64,000 nucleotides of DNA from Chelonoidis abingdonii. Lineage: Eukaryota; Chordata; Testudines; Testudinidae. The notes under the pieces are model-generated. The model searched no databases and was not told where the DNA came from. It worked only from the letters and a program-made list of their open reading frames with translations. Where the stretch lies: contig NC_133771.1 of assembly GCF_003597395.2 (NCBI RefSeq), positions 46,837,773 to 46,901,772 of the forward strand. Direction: 5' to 3'. The first letter of the stretch is position 1, and every line of letters begins with the position of its first letter. Positions 22,530-33,000 of this stretch are shown here, one piece after another. The translations under genes were made by a program, and so were the position numbers.

Positions 22530-23453
22530 TCACCGTGCGGAGTGCCTGTCCGGAGATCGAGACCTGGAGCGGTGCCGCGAGTACGACCGGTACCGAGAAG
22601 GGGATCGGTACCGGGACTGCGAGCGGCGCCTGGATCTGGACCGGCGATGAGAACGGAAACGGTGCTGGGATCTCGATCTTGAGCGGTGCCTGCCTGCAGC
22701 TTCGGTGGAGGGCGGTCTGACCAGAGCAGGCTTTCCCATTGATGGAAGAACCCGCACTGGCGGTGCCGGGGGTTGAGGCAGGGTAGGCTCCGTCAGAGCA
22801 ATAAGTTCCCTCGCCGTCGAGGAGGTCTCTGGCGTGGTGGGAACGAGAAGCTCAACCGAGGCACGTGCCGGGGAGCTGTCGCGCGCTGGACTCAACGGCT
22901 CTTGCATGGCCGGAATCAACTGTGCCGATGCCGCCGGTGCCACGGCAGATGTTGGTGCCGGGCGACTCGGCTGTGGTTGGTGCTCAGACCGCGGTGGAAG
23001 AGTTGTAGCCGCGGGAGCTTTAGTCTGCTTGGCCCGCGGGGAGAGGGAGCGGTGCCGGGCTGTCTTCTGTGCCAGAGATGGCTGGTGCCAGGGTGTTCTG
23101 ATGGTGCCGGAGTTCTCTGGTGCCGATGAAGCACTTCTCCCCAGCGCAGGCTGCACGGCACTCGGTGCCAAGGTTGGAGGAGCGAGGGCCGCTTCCATTA
23201 GGAGCTGTTTTAAACGAGAGTCTCGCTCCTTTTTTGTCCGCGGTTTGAATGCTTTACAAATGCGGCACTTATCAGTCAAATGAGATTCCCCCAGACGCTT
23301 TAGGCAGCGGTCATGGGGGTCTCCCGTTGGCATCGGCCGACGGCAGGCCGAGCACTGCTTGAAGCCCGGTGAGCCCGGCATGGGCCCTGGCCCGGGGAGA
23401 GGGGAAGGGCTAATCCCCAACCCTCTGACTATATATACTAAGTACGTTAACAA
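22530..23453 (-). pseudogene. DIRS Gag, N-terminal part with Cys/His cluster and RS-rich tail
   Basis: A 307-aa open frame. A Cys/His cluster near the N-terminus has C34, C37, H47, C50, H58, C63 and C66, and could bind zinc. The centre is Pro/Ala/Ser-rich and looks disordered. Residues about 255-307 are a dense run of Arg-Ser dipeptides interspersed with His, Phe and Tyr, like the RS domain of splicing regulators. It is joined in order to two further gag-like frames downstream (21908-22381, then 20991-21917), so Gag was probably one protein now split by frameshifts. Calling it Gag follows from position and from the downstream part; the RS role is inference. Confidence 0.7.
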
Positions 23454-23539
23454 AAAACTAATTACAACTATAAAACTATGAAAACTATATACACAGAAAG
23501 TACAAGAATGGGTGAAGAGCTAGGTAAGTGGAGAAAGGC

Positions 23540-23760
23540 TAAGCCGCGCTCCACTGTTCCAACGACCGACACGGGCGGTAAGAAGGAACTGAGGAGCGGA
23601 TGGGTTGGCAGGGGTATATGTTCGGTGCCATAGCAGCACCATGCCAGGGGGCACCCAGCCGACCCGCCGGGTGTTGATAGGGTAAAAATCTTCCAACGAA
23701 CGTGCACGCAGCGCGCGCACATCTAATTGGAATGGATATGAGCAATCACTCGAAGAAGAA
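23540..23760 (-). repeat. DIRS 5' terminal region with inverted terminal repeat
   Basis: The outer 32 bp (23729-23760) are the perfect reverse complement of 17821-17852. The adjoining leader reads, on the minus strand, 'ttttaccctatcaacacccg' and 'ctcctcagttccttcttacc', and recurs at 12700-12850 and 17581-17740. It presumably holds the element promoter, but no defined promoter motif was identified. Confidence 0.85.
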
Positions 23761-24431
23761 CTATTAGGATTTGTGCCCACTGTTCAATGGCAGTGCAAAA
23801 TTGTGCGTGCAGATTTTGTGCTTATAGAAGTCATGGGTGCAAACTGTGCCTGCAAAAAGGTGCTGATCTTTATTTCTATGAAAGTTTAATATATTTTTAG
23901 CAAGAAGCCATTATCCTAAATCTCCTGTGTCTTTATTCTCAGTACTTATGAAATTCTGTTTCTCTAAACTGATACAGAAACACAGGATTTCTATAGGATT
24001 CCCTTTCATTGTGGCACAATAAAACTGTCTCATGTCTGGTGCTAGTTTACTATTAATGCCATAACAACTTGTATTACTATTCCATAGAAAAGTCAAGAGG
24101 ATCCCTCTTACTTCCAACATCAGAAATTTTAAGTGCTGATACACTGAAATAATTGGCTGCTCCAATTTTGTAAAGGGACCTTGCAGTGCATAAGAAACAT
24201 ACTTGACTGACAGTTTTGCAGGCTGGGAACATTCTGCTTTATTCAGCTATATACAAACAAAGAGAGAAGAAAACACACACTAAACAGGAAGCAAGAGAGG
24301 GCTAGAGTATGGCTCCAACCCATAATACTCTGAGTTAACATCTTGATAATCACTTTACCACATCCAACAGCTCTAGTTGAACCTAATTTGGAGTGCCACT
24401 CTGAAGATTTAAAGAGAGATGTTTTCAGAAC
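23761..24431. other. AT-rich DNA, no feature seen
   Basis: Flank between the DIRS 5' end and a hAT-like element. It contains no motif-bearing ORF and no tandem repeat. Confidence 0.5.
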
Positions 24432-25311
24432 CAGTGGTTGTCAAACTTTTTTTTTAATGGACCACTTGAAAATTACTGAGGGTCTCAGTAAGACACTTAA
24501 TGATCTTTCCAAATGTTGTTTGTAGGGTGACTGTCATAAGTAGATAGGTAAGGTAAGGGACCAGATAGCAAGTGTAAAAAATTGAGACGGGGGTGGAGGG
24601 TAATAGGTGCCTATATAAGAAAAAGGCCCCAAAATCAGGACTGTTCCTATAAATTTGGGACATCTGGTCACCCTAGTTGTTTGTACTGTTACCTAACTAT
24701 TGTAAAGCGCTTTGGATAAAAGCACTATATTAAAAAAAACCTGAATAAATAATTAACATGTTTTTGTTCTACAAATAAAAGCACACAACTCATCTTTTAA
24801 TATCAGTAGTCTTACCTTTCTAATGCAATGGATGTGCCCTTTCTCTCCTGCTACAGAAGCTCCCAAGCTGGGGCTGGGAAGGAGTGGTGAGTCTCTCCCG
24901 CACTGCAGTGGCCCTCAAGCTGAGGCTGGGAGAGAGCGGGGTCTCTCCCCCACCACAGCAACCACAGAGCTGAGGCTGGGAAGAAGGGCCAATGCTCCCT
25001 GACAGCTGCAGCCCTGGAGCTGCGGAAAGTTGCCGCTTTGACCACTGCAGCCCTGCATGTACCAAATTCCCCCCTACCCCTCTCTTCTCACCCCGCTGCC
25101 CTCTCCCGCCTATACCCTATTCCCCGCCCCCCCCAAGGCCACCATCTCACCTTACATGTGCATCTTCTCCAGTGTCCAGGCACCTAATTAGTGAAGCCAC
25201 ACCTGCACGGCTCCACTAATTAGGTGGGTGGCCCTTCATTCTCTCATGTGCAGTTGCTCAGGCACACAGCTTAGAAGAAACTATCTATGGACCACAATTT
25301 GAGAACCTCTG
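24432..25311. mobile_element. hAT-like non-autonomous DNA transposon
   Basis: The left end CAGTGGTTGTCAAACTT and right end AATTTGAGAACCTCTG form imperfect terminal inverted repeats of the common 'cagtggttctcaaac' hAT type. Only four of eight flanking bases agree (ttcagaac versus tattaaac), so the target duplication is eroded. The interior holds a 'gtaaagcgctttggataaaa' piece near 24700 and three to four diverged copies of a roughly 60-bp unit ('gctgaggctgggaagaag', about 24855-25030). A second MITE is inserted at 24523-24675. No transposase ORF is present. Confidence 0.65.
24523..24675. mobile_element. MITE nested in the hAT-like element, perfect 8-bp target duplication
   Basis: The ends are TAGGGTGAC... 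and ...CATCTGGTCACCCTA. Flanking copies of GTTGTTTG at 24515-24522 and 24676-24683 are identical 8-bp target-site duplications, the hAT hallmark. The left end is disturbed by about 26 extra bases (tgtcataag...gtaagg) between TAGGGTGAC and ACCAGATAGC. Confidence 0.85.
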
Positions 25312-25707
25312 TATTAAACAATTTGGACCCTCCTTTGCTGTTGCTTGCTAACAAATCACAAAATTTCTCTAGTGTTTGTTTTGCTTGGTGTTTGCTTGCT
25401 AAAACCTGAAATGGGTGGGTGGCAGCTGAGAGAGCACTAAGGAGCTGCAGCCACAATGTGTTTTTACTGACTGATTTCATCAATCGAAAACAAGTGTATA
25501 AATAAGCCACCTGGCTCATGGGATGGACTTTTAACATACAGTTTCTCAATATGGGGCAGTTGGACCTGCTTTCATCTCACATTCTCCATTGTACCATTGA
25601 GCCCCAAACAGCTAGCCGCTCTTCTGTGCTGCATCCTGGCTTCCAGAGCTCTGTGGAAATCCATGGAAGGTCACCTGTCATCATATACTCTCCCTTCAAT
25701 CTGAGCA
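25312..25707. other. Unannotated DNA
   Basis: No motif, repeat or convincing ORF seen. Confidence 0.45.
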
Positions 25708-25882
25708 CTGAAAGCATTTTGCAGACATTGATAGACTGAGCCTTACAGTGCCCTGTAAGGTAAGGGGTAATGTTGTTCCTGCTCTGCATATGGGGAGGCT
25801 GATATTTGGAGAAGGTGATTGGAAAGCCAAGGTCACACAGAGAGTCTGGTAGTGTAAGGAATAGAACCCAGTATGACTCAAA
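25708..25882 (-). mobile_element. MIR/CORE-SINE-like relic
   Basis: Antisense MIR-like blocks: 'aaagcattttgcagacattg', 'acagtgccctgtaaggtaag', 'aaggtcacacagagagtctg', 'aatagaacccagtatgactc'. Confidence 0.65.
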
Positions 25883-26324
25883 GGAATCTGTGTTTGTGTG
25901 GAGAATTAGAAGATAAAATCTTGCCTTTGAAGGCTCTAAATCAAAATACCCTTACACCCAGAAGCACTGAGTGCAAATCCATGCCTCACTCCTCAGGACT
26001 AACAGTTTTGTGGATTATGCCCAAATAAATTTGTTAGTCTCTAAGGTGCCACAAGGACTCCTCATTGTTTTAAGTTTCTATTATGTTCTCTATTTTTGCA
26101 ACACCAGAGAGAGAGAGGGAGGGAGGGAAAGAATCAGTTTCCGTGACTCTGACTTTCATCACTTATATCACAGTACTGTAGGGATATTGCTCTTCCACTA
26201 GTGTGCATGGGAAGGGATACAACTGCCTCTGTGAACTGGTTTGCCTCCAGATCCAATGTTAAACACCTCAGATTCTGCACTTAAGTCTTTGACAGTTTAT
26301 CTGTATTGTGGGGTGCCCTCAGGG
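25883..26324. other. Unannotated DNA with a short GA-rich tract
   Basis: A (GA/GGGA)n-like run lies at about 26106-26130. Nothing else could be supported. Confidence 0.5.
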
Positions 26325-26413
26325 AGGATGTATTAACAGGAGTATCATATGTAAGACCCAGAAGCTAATTATACCACTCTACTCAGCACCAGTGAGGATT
26401 CAGCTGGAATATT
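26325..26413 (+). mobile_element. CR1 fragment, left part interrupted by a Penelope-like element
   Basis: 'tgtattaacaggagtatcat', 'accactctactcagcaccag' and 'attcagctggaatatt' are internal CR1 sequence. The next CR1 bases resume at 28401 ('agctggagtatagtgtccag'). The repeat of agctggaatatt / agctggagtata at the two sides is the probable target-site duplication. Confidence 0.85.
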
Positions 26414-26519
26414 AAAAGCAGCAAAGAATCCTGTGGCACCTTATAGACTAACAGACGTTTTGGAGCATGAGCTTTCATGGTGCTACCGCACTTCATCAGA
26501 TTCTAGAGGCCACTTCTCA

Positions 26520-27535
26520 AATGCCCACTGAGGAATACACTAGAAACTGCACCATCTACTCAGGACACTCCTACACTAACCCGGAAAAATCAACCATACC
26601 TAAAGGCCCAACCAGGGTTATTCTATCTACTACAAGATGCACAAACCGGAAATCCTGGATCCCATCATCTCGGGCATTGGCTCTCTCACTGAGGATGTCT
26701 GGATATGTGGACTCTCTACTCAGACCCTATGCAACCACACTCACAGCTATCTCCGTGACACCACTGATTTCCTGAGGAAACTAAATGCATTGGTCACCTT
26801 CCAGAAAACACATCCTAGCCACCATGGATGTAGAGGTTCTCTACACAAACATCCACACACAGATGGAAACAAGCTGTCAGGAACAGTATCCTGATGATGC
26901 CACAGCACAACTGGCTGCTGAGCTCTGTGCCTTTATCCTCACACACAACTATTTCAAATTTGATGACAATATATATCTCAGATCAGTGGCACTGCTATGG
27001 GCACCCGCATGGCCCACAATGCCAATATTTTTATGGCTGACCTGGAACAACGCTTCCTCCGCTCTCGTCCACTCGCACCCCTTCTCTACTACGCTACATT
27101 GATGACATCTTCATCATCTGGACCCATGGGAAGGAGACTCTGGAAAAATTCCACCACGATTTCAACAGCTTCCCCCACCATCAACCTCAGCCTGGACCAA
27201 ATCTACACGGGCATCCACTTTCTAGACACCACGGTGCAAATAAGTGATGGTCACATTAATACCACCTATATCGAAAACCTACCGACCCGCTATGCCTACC
27301 TTCAGCCTCCAGCTTCCATCCGGGCACATCACACGATCCATTGTCTACAGCCAAGCACGAGGTACAACCGCTTCTGCTCTAACCTCTCAGACAGAGACCA
27401 TACCTACAAAATCTCCACCAAGCATTCTCAAACACTACCCCGCACAGAAAAAGAAACAGATCAACAGGGCCAGACGTGTACCCAGAGCCTCCTACTGCAA
27501 GACAAACCCAAGAAAGAACCAACAGGACTCCACTA
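26520..27535 (+). pseudogene. Penelope-type reverse transcriptase, 5'-truncated and frameshifted
   Basis: Motifs appear in order across three frames: IISGIGSLTEDVWICG (from about 26655), motif A ATMDVEVLYTNIHTQ (about 26817), motif B GTRMAHNANIFMADLEQRF (about 26998) and motif C, whose codons at 27095-27106 read YIDD, followed by IFIIW. Downstream come LDQIYTGIHFLDTTVQISDG and a region rich in basic and polar residues. The catalytic boxes survive but lie in different frames, so no enzyme results. In PLEs this RT is related to telomerase reverse transcriptase. Confidence 0.8.
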
Positions 27536-27789
27536 GCCATCACATACAATCCCCAGCTAAAACCCCTCCAACACATCATCAGGGATCTACAAACCCATCG
27601 GACAATGATCCCATACTTTCACAGGCCTTGGGTGGTAGGCCAGTCCTTGCCCACAGACAACCTGCCAACCTGAAACATATTCTCACCAGTAACTGCACAT
27701 GCACCATAGTAACTCTAGCTCAGGAACCAATCCATGCAACAAACCTCGATGCCACTCTGCCCACATATCTACACCAGCAACACCATCAC

Positions 27790-27930
27790 AGGACCTAACC
27801 AGATCAGCCACACCATCACGGTTCATTCACCTCACATCCACCAATGTAATATACGCCATCATATGCCAGCATGCTCCTCTGCTATGTACTTCGGCCAAAC
27901 TGGACAGTCTCTACTGAAAAGATAAATGGA
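27790..27930 (+). pseudogene. GIY-YIG endonuclease remnant of the PLE
   Basis: STNVIYAIICQHA and, in another frame, YFGQTGQSLLKR (to about 27923) correspond to the two ends of the GIY-YIG core (V-x-Y and Y-x-G-Q-T), which in Penelope elements follows the RT and nicks target DNA. A frameshift between them inactivates it. The rest of the domain and 3' UTR extend to 28270. Confidence 0.7.
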
Positions 27931-28400
27931 CACAATCATATATTAGGAATGGCAATATACAAAAACCTGTAGGAGAACACTTCAGCCTCCCTGGCACACT
28001 ATAGCAGACCTTAAGGTGCCATCCTGGCAGCAAAAAAAATTTCAGGACCAGAATTCAAGAGAAACTGCTGAGCTTCAGTTCATCTGCAAATTTGACACCA
28101 TCAGCTCAGGATTAAACAAAGACTGTGAATGGCTTTGCACTACAGAACCAGTTTCTCCTCCCTTGGTTTTCACACCTCAACTGCTAGAACAGGGCCTCAT
28201 CCTCCCTGATTGAACTAACCTCGTTATCTCTAGCTTGCTTGTATATATATACGTGCCCCTGGAAATTTCCACTACATCCATCTGATGAAGTGGGTATTCA
28301 CCCACGAATGCTCATGCTCCAAAACGTCTGTTAGTCTATAAGGTGCCACAGGACTCTTTGCTGCTTTTACAGATCCAGACTAACACGGCTCCCCCTCTGA

Positions 28401-28915
28401 AGCTGGAGTATAGTGTCCAGTGTTGGGAATCACACTTTAAGAAAGATGTGGACAAACTGGATAGAGTCCAGAGAAGATCAACAAAAATAAGAGATTTGGG
28501 AAACCTGACCTGTAAGGAAAAGTTAATATAGTTTTCTCATCCACAGGAGAGAAGACTGAGAGGGGACGTAAGTCTTCGAATATGTTAAGGGCTCTTCTAA
28601 AGAGCATGGTGATCAGTTGTTCTCCATTTCCACTCAGAGTAGGGCAAAGAGTAATCATCTTAGTTCGCAGCAAGGAAGATTTAGTTTAATTATTAGGAAA
28701 AGCTTTTTAACTATATGGATAGTTAAGTACTGGAACAGGTTACCAAGGGACATTGTGGAATCCCCATCATTGGCAGTTATTTTAAGAACAAGTTAGACAG
28801 CCCCCTATCAGGGATGGTCTGGGTATGCTTAATTTTGCCTCAACACAGGGCATGGACTAGATGACCTTTTGAGATCCCTTCCCTCCTTACATGCCTATAA
28901 TTTTGTGATCTCTGA
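28401..28915 (+). mobile_element. CR1 LINE 3' part, continuation after the PLE
   Basis: 'gtccagagaagatcaacaaa', 'gagaagactgagaggggacg', 'aacaggttaccaagggacat' and 'catggactagatgacctttt' are the CR1 ORF end and 3' UTR in plus orientation, continuous with 26325-26413 once the PLE is ignored. Confidence 0.9.
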
Positions 28916-29683
28916 TCCATAGGTCCTGTGCTATATCTGAGTAGTAACTATTCTGATTACCTTCAGGTGGCACTGGGGACCCTGGTTCTCTTAGCTCTTG
29001 GACTTTGTGATGGGCCTGCCCTGTTCATCTTAATCTTCTCTTCCAAGGAAGAGTCTCCTTGCACAACTCTGCCTTCCTGTGCTTTATGGTTTGGAGTTCA
29101 GAGGAACAAGTTCAGAGAAGAAGCCTTCTCCCAATAAGTTGCACAGATTACGGCTCGGGAGCCAAAGGAAGCTCAATCAACAAATTGTACCCGGACAGTT
29201 GATCCAAACTCATAACTGTGAAGCACACGGACATACCACACCCCTTCTGGTTTAGATTTAGGAATAGATCTGCTATTGTATAGGCTCTACTTTTCACTAT
29301 TTCCTGGCTTCTTAATAGGTGGTGCCATAATGCTAGCTGTATTGAAGCCTATCTGAAGACGTCATAAGAAGAGGGTTGCCAACAAACTCACTTGCTAGTA
29401 AGATACATTTCCATATGAAATATTAGAAAGAGCACAATTCATCTTCTGGGAGTGCTTACTGTACTTCATACACTGAAAGATGGACCACTGTTGTGATCCA
29501 GGCTGGCAATTGCAAAACAAACAAACAAAAAAAGAATAAAACTCTCAGACATCTGCAGTTTGGTCTACATAACTATCGGGGAACACTCTAAAAATAAACA
29601 TGATAGTTCCACATGCTATATTTACAATATTACCACAGGTATATTTAAAAGTTCTCTTTAAGGTAACGAAAGGCATTGTATTG
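28916..29683. other. Unannotated DNA
   Basis: No repeat terminus or motif-bearing ORF seen; a short (AAAC)n-like run lies at 29515-29530. Confidence 0.45.
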
Positions 29684-29872
29684 GGGGAGGATAGCTCAGT
29701 GGTTTGAGCATTGGCCTACTAAACTCAGGGTTGTGAGTTCAGTCCCTAAGGGGGCCATTTAGGGATCTGAGGCAAAATCAGTACTTGGTCCTACTGGTGA
29801 AGGCATGGGGCTGGACTCAATGACCTTTCAGGGTCCCTTCCAGCTCTCAGAGATAGGATATCTCCATTAATT
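29684..29872 (+). mobile_element. tRNA-headed SINE with CR1-like tail
   Basis: The head GGGGAGGATAGCTCAGTGGT has a pol III A box (TAGCTCAGTGGTTTGAGC) and, about 45 nt on, a B box-like GTGAGTTCAGTCCC. The tail ('gggctggactcaatgacctt', 'tcagggtcccttccagctct') resembles the CR1 3' end. This fits the known tortoise pol III SINE design, in which a tRNA-derived head is mobilised by CR1 through a shared 3' tail. Confidence 0.8.
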
Positions 29873-29929
29873 TAATCATCTTGTAGGATGGTTAAAAAAA
29901 AAATCAGATAGGCATTAACAATGTTAAAA

Positions 29930-30018
29930 GCAGCAGAGAATCCTGTGGCACCTTATAGACTAACAGACATTTAGGAGCATGAGCTTTCGTGGGTGAATAC
30001 CCACTTCGTCAGATGCAT
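29930..30018. mobile_element. Solo Penelope-like terminus
   Basis: 'gcagcagagaatcctgtggc' to 'cccacttcgtcagatgcatg' matches the arms of the PLE at 26414-28400 over its full length, with a few changes. No PLE coding sequence is attached. Confidence 0.75.
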
Positions 30019-33000
30019 GTTAACAGCTTTGTGTGGGGTGGGGTGGGGCGGGGCGGGGAATTGGGATTCCCAGGTTTTGCAGAATATTCCTTAGAGCCTG
30101 ATATTGCATCCTGTTGCCAAAGGGCTCCAGCTATACTGTTCCTTTCTACTTGTGTTTGAAAGTTTATGTAAATAATAAGCTTGTTATGCTGTTGATATGA
30201 GTTATTTGTCCTATGTGGAAGGCTCACTTTCTGTTTTGTGTTGATAATCTTTTAAACATTGCTGTTGTTTAACTTTCCATGCGGCGTGAAACATGATGAA
30301 AGGCTGCATTGTATTATGTTACATTTTAATAGTGTTTCTCACACTGGGATAATGAAATACCTGCAGTGGAGCCAGAGTGTCCAAGGCATCCTGGTGTGTA
30401 TTCAACAATATACGAGATGCAGCTGTGAATATTTCAACTAGTGCAATTGTTGGTCAAAGAAAACTGAAGAATCTAAAATGGAGGAACTTGTCTAGTCTAA
30501 CATTACAGAACTGGATGCTGGAACACTGCATAAGTTTATTCATGGAGAGACTTGGGGCCTGTATTAAGTTAGCAGCTGAACAGTGAAAGGATAGACAGAG
30601 TAGACTGATCTGTCTAGAATAGATAACTGCTGTAACTTTTATAACAGTATGTATCCTTCCTATAACCCATAACCTATACTGCCAGTACTGTGCTGTATCC
30701 CCTTCTCTGTGTATCTAACGCCCACTCTTATTGCTTATTCAAACAATAACTTGTACTGTCAACAGCTTGGTTTAATAGTTATTTTAAAAGTGGGAGGAAA
30801 AAGCAAAAGAAAAGGAAGAGCGTGGTGCTGGGAAGAGCCCTGCACTGCAAGGGAACAGACTAGTTGACCATCTGTCATTGCTGTGATAATCCCTGCTGTT
30901 TAGAAAAACTAATACTAATAGAATGAATTCAATGCACAATTGTGTTAAGTTTTTCTGTATTTGTTTTGGGTTTGTCTTGCTATTTCTCATCCTATGCTCC
31001 CCTCTCTCACCTTTGTCTCTCTGTTGGTAAACTTTTCTAAAGGTTTCTTTCACTTTCTGCAGGTCTGTTATCTTCCCATTTCTTGGTCCCCTTCCCCTCC
31101 ACTGGTTTCCACATCATCTTTCTCTTAACCTCCGCTCTTTCTCCATTTGCTTTGTGCACTATTCTTGTTCCTGTGTACCATCTTTCCCAGCTCCCTTTCT
31201 CTGTTACTTTCTCTCTCCCCTCTCCCTCTTCCCGGTTCTCTCCCTTCTCTTTCAGGATGGTTTTTTTGGTCTGTCTTGGACTGGTCTTGTAACTTTCTTT
31301 AAATATGGGATGCCTGATCTTCCTCTCATTCATAATCGCTTTTAGTCCATTGAATTCAATGTCAGCCCAGGCACCTGCGCTGGTGTGAGAAGAGGAGAAT
31401 CCAGCCCTGGCACAGCACAGTACTTGAATAAAGGAGAGGCAGCAAAAATCTCTGGGCTAAAAGCACCCCTCTTGTTGGGGGAGGGGAAAAATCCTTCAGC
31501 AGGGTAAAACCTGCTAGAACCCTTTCACAGAGATGCTGGTGGCATTAGTGCCATATTCTGCACCTGTGAAGCCTTTAAACTCATTTGAACATGAAGATCC
31601 AACGCAGCAGAGCCCAGGATATAGTGGTACAGCTCATTGGCATGACTTTCTCTAGCTATTGCTTAGAAGTAATATTCCCCTCCCATAATCCTCCCACATT
31701 CTAAACCCGTATTTGGGGCTCCAACCACAGCTTCTTAGGAAAGGAGGCGGTGCCATGTGGCCCCCTTTTCTCCGCTCATTCCATTGGTGGCAAATCACTT
31801 TAGCTACTTTTTCCTCCGTATTGTCTGCCTTTTTGCTCTGAAGCAGAGGGAGCACTTGTCCCGTTGGTCTTTTTTAACGAAAGCCAGATCTACTCACAGT
31901 TTTTGTACTCACAGTTTTGTACACAGTTTTAACTATTTTGGTTAGGGAAGTGATTTTTTTCCCAAAAAATAGTTTTACCAGTGCAATACCTGGTGTGAAT
32001 ACAGTTATACTGCTATAAATGTGCCTTATACTGTTCTAGCTTATTCCCCTTCTTGTATTTGTTTAATCAAGGCTGTGCCCATCACAATCTTTTATTGTGA
32101 CATCCATCTAGAGTATTTTTAATTTGTGCAAAAATGTATAAAAGCAAAATTGAGGAAATAGACAAAATAAAATTGTCATTTAAAAAAACCCAAACTCCTA
32201 TTTTTAAGCCAATCTCTCAGTAATTTTAGTCTTTCTCATTTTTCAACTCCTAGGGTTCGTAATGCTGCTAGCACTGCATTAGAAATCAGAGGAAAGGCTC
32301 CCAAGAAGTAGTCAATCAGTCTGCAATCATAAAAGTTACATACAGTACACCCTTCTTTAGTCAGAACTATTTAATATATGAAACGTGGTCATCTCTCCTG
32401 ATGCCTATTAATAATATTAAAAATTCCCTCTGTCATCCAAAAACTTGATTTTCTAAGCCCAGTCAAAGTCCCCCATGACACTGGGATAATCAAGACTGTA
32501 CTGTAGTTTCTTCAGCTGCTCTGTTTCCTGCTATGCAGGGCCATCCTTACTTTTCAGACTCCGGACTAAGAACAATATTAGTTTGTTCAAGGTTCGTTTC
32601 CCACATTGTGTGTGGGTTTTTTGTTTGTTTTGGTTTATAAAATTGGCAGTCGAGGGCTCTGGAGAAATGATTTTCTTGGACCTGACACTTTGAATCACCT
32701 TTAGTTTGCAAGTACAGCCCTCAATGACAAAGATCAGCTCAATGGATGTTGACCCATTTGAAGTGCAGAACAGCTGTGGTTTGGGTTTCTGAGAGTCACA
32801 GTAACTTTTGAATGCTTTCTGAGCTGCAGTCTGTGTATTAGCAATTGACACTGATGATCACAAGTGCTGAGGATCATTGTACGTTAAAATTGCTACAAAG
32901 AGCTACTGTAAAAATTGGAGCTGCTCTGTGACCCCAGCAAAATAAGGAAAGAGACTTGAGAAGTGTCAAGGATATATATGTCACCTATCCCAATGCTATC

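Larger units (their letters stand above)
17741..23760 (-). mobile_element. DIRS-type tyrosine-recombinase retrotransposon, nearly full length
   Basis: About 6 kb on the minus strand. The order from 5' (right) to 3' (left) is: inverted terminal repeat and GC-rich leader (23760-23540), gag (23453-20991), reverse transcriptase (20933-20364), RT palm with RNase H and methyltransferase-like tail (20421-19093), tyrosine recombinase (19106-17880, broken), and the 3' ITR plus complementary region (17852-17741). This is the established plan of DIRS elements, which integrate through a recombinase and not an integrase. The ITRs match for 32 bp without error, suggesting that the copy is not very old, yet gag, RT and the recombinase carry frameshifts. 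Confidence 0.9.
26414..28400 (+). mobile_element. Penelope-like retroelement (PLE) with inverted termini, inserted in CR1
   Basis: A plus-strand element encoding a Penelope-type reverse transcriptase followed by a GIY-YIG endonuclease. The left arm (26414-26502) and right arm (about 28271-28368) are inverted copies: both contain, in opposite sense, 'gcagcaaagaatcctgtggc' and 'accttatagactaacagacg'. The last about 32 bp ('cagactaacacggctccccc') lie outside the arm. The RT is 5'-truncated and frameshifted. Inverted or partial long termini are known for Penelope elements. Flanking CR1 sequence shows a roughly 12-bp duplication. Confidence 0.85.

Noticed and set aside
22190..22720. 176-aa and 152-aa frames on the plus strand opposite DIRS gag
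   Set aside because: Antisense of the Arg/Ser-rich gag region; the codon pattern gives open frames on both strands.
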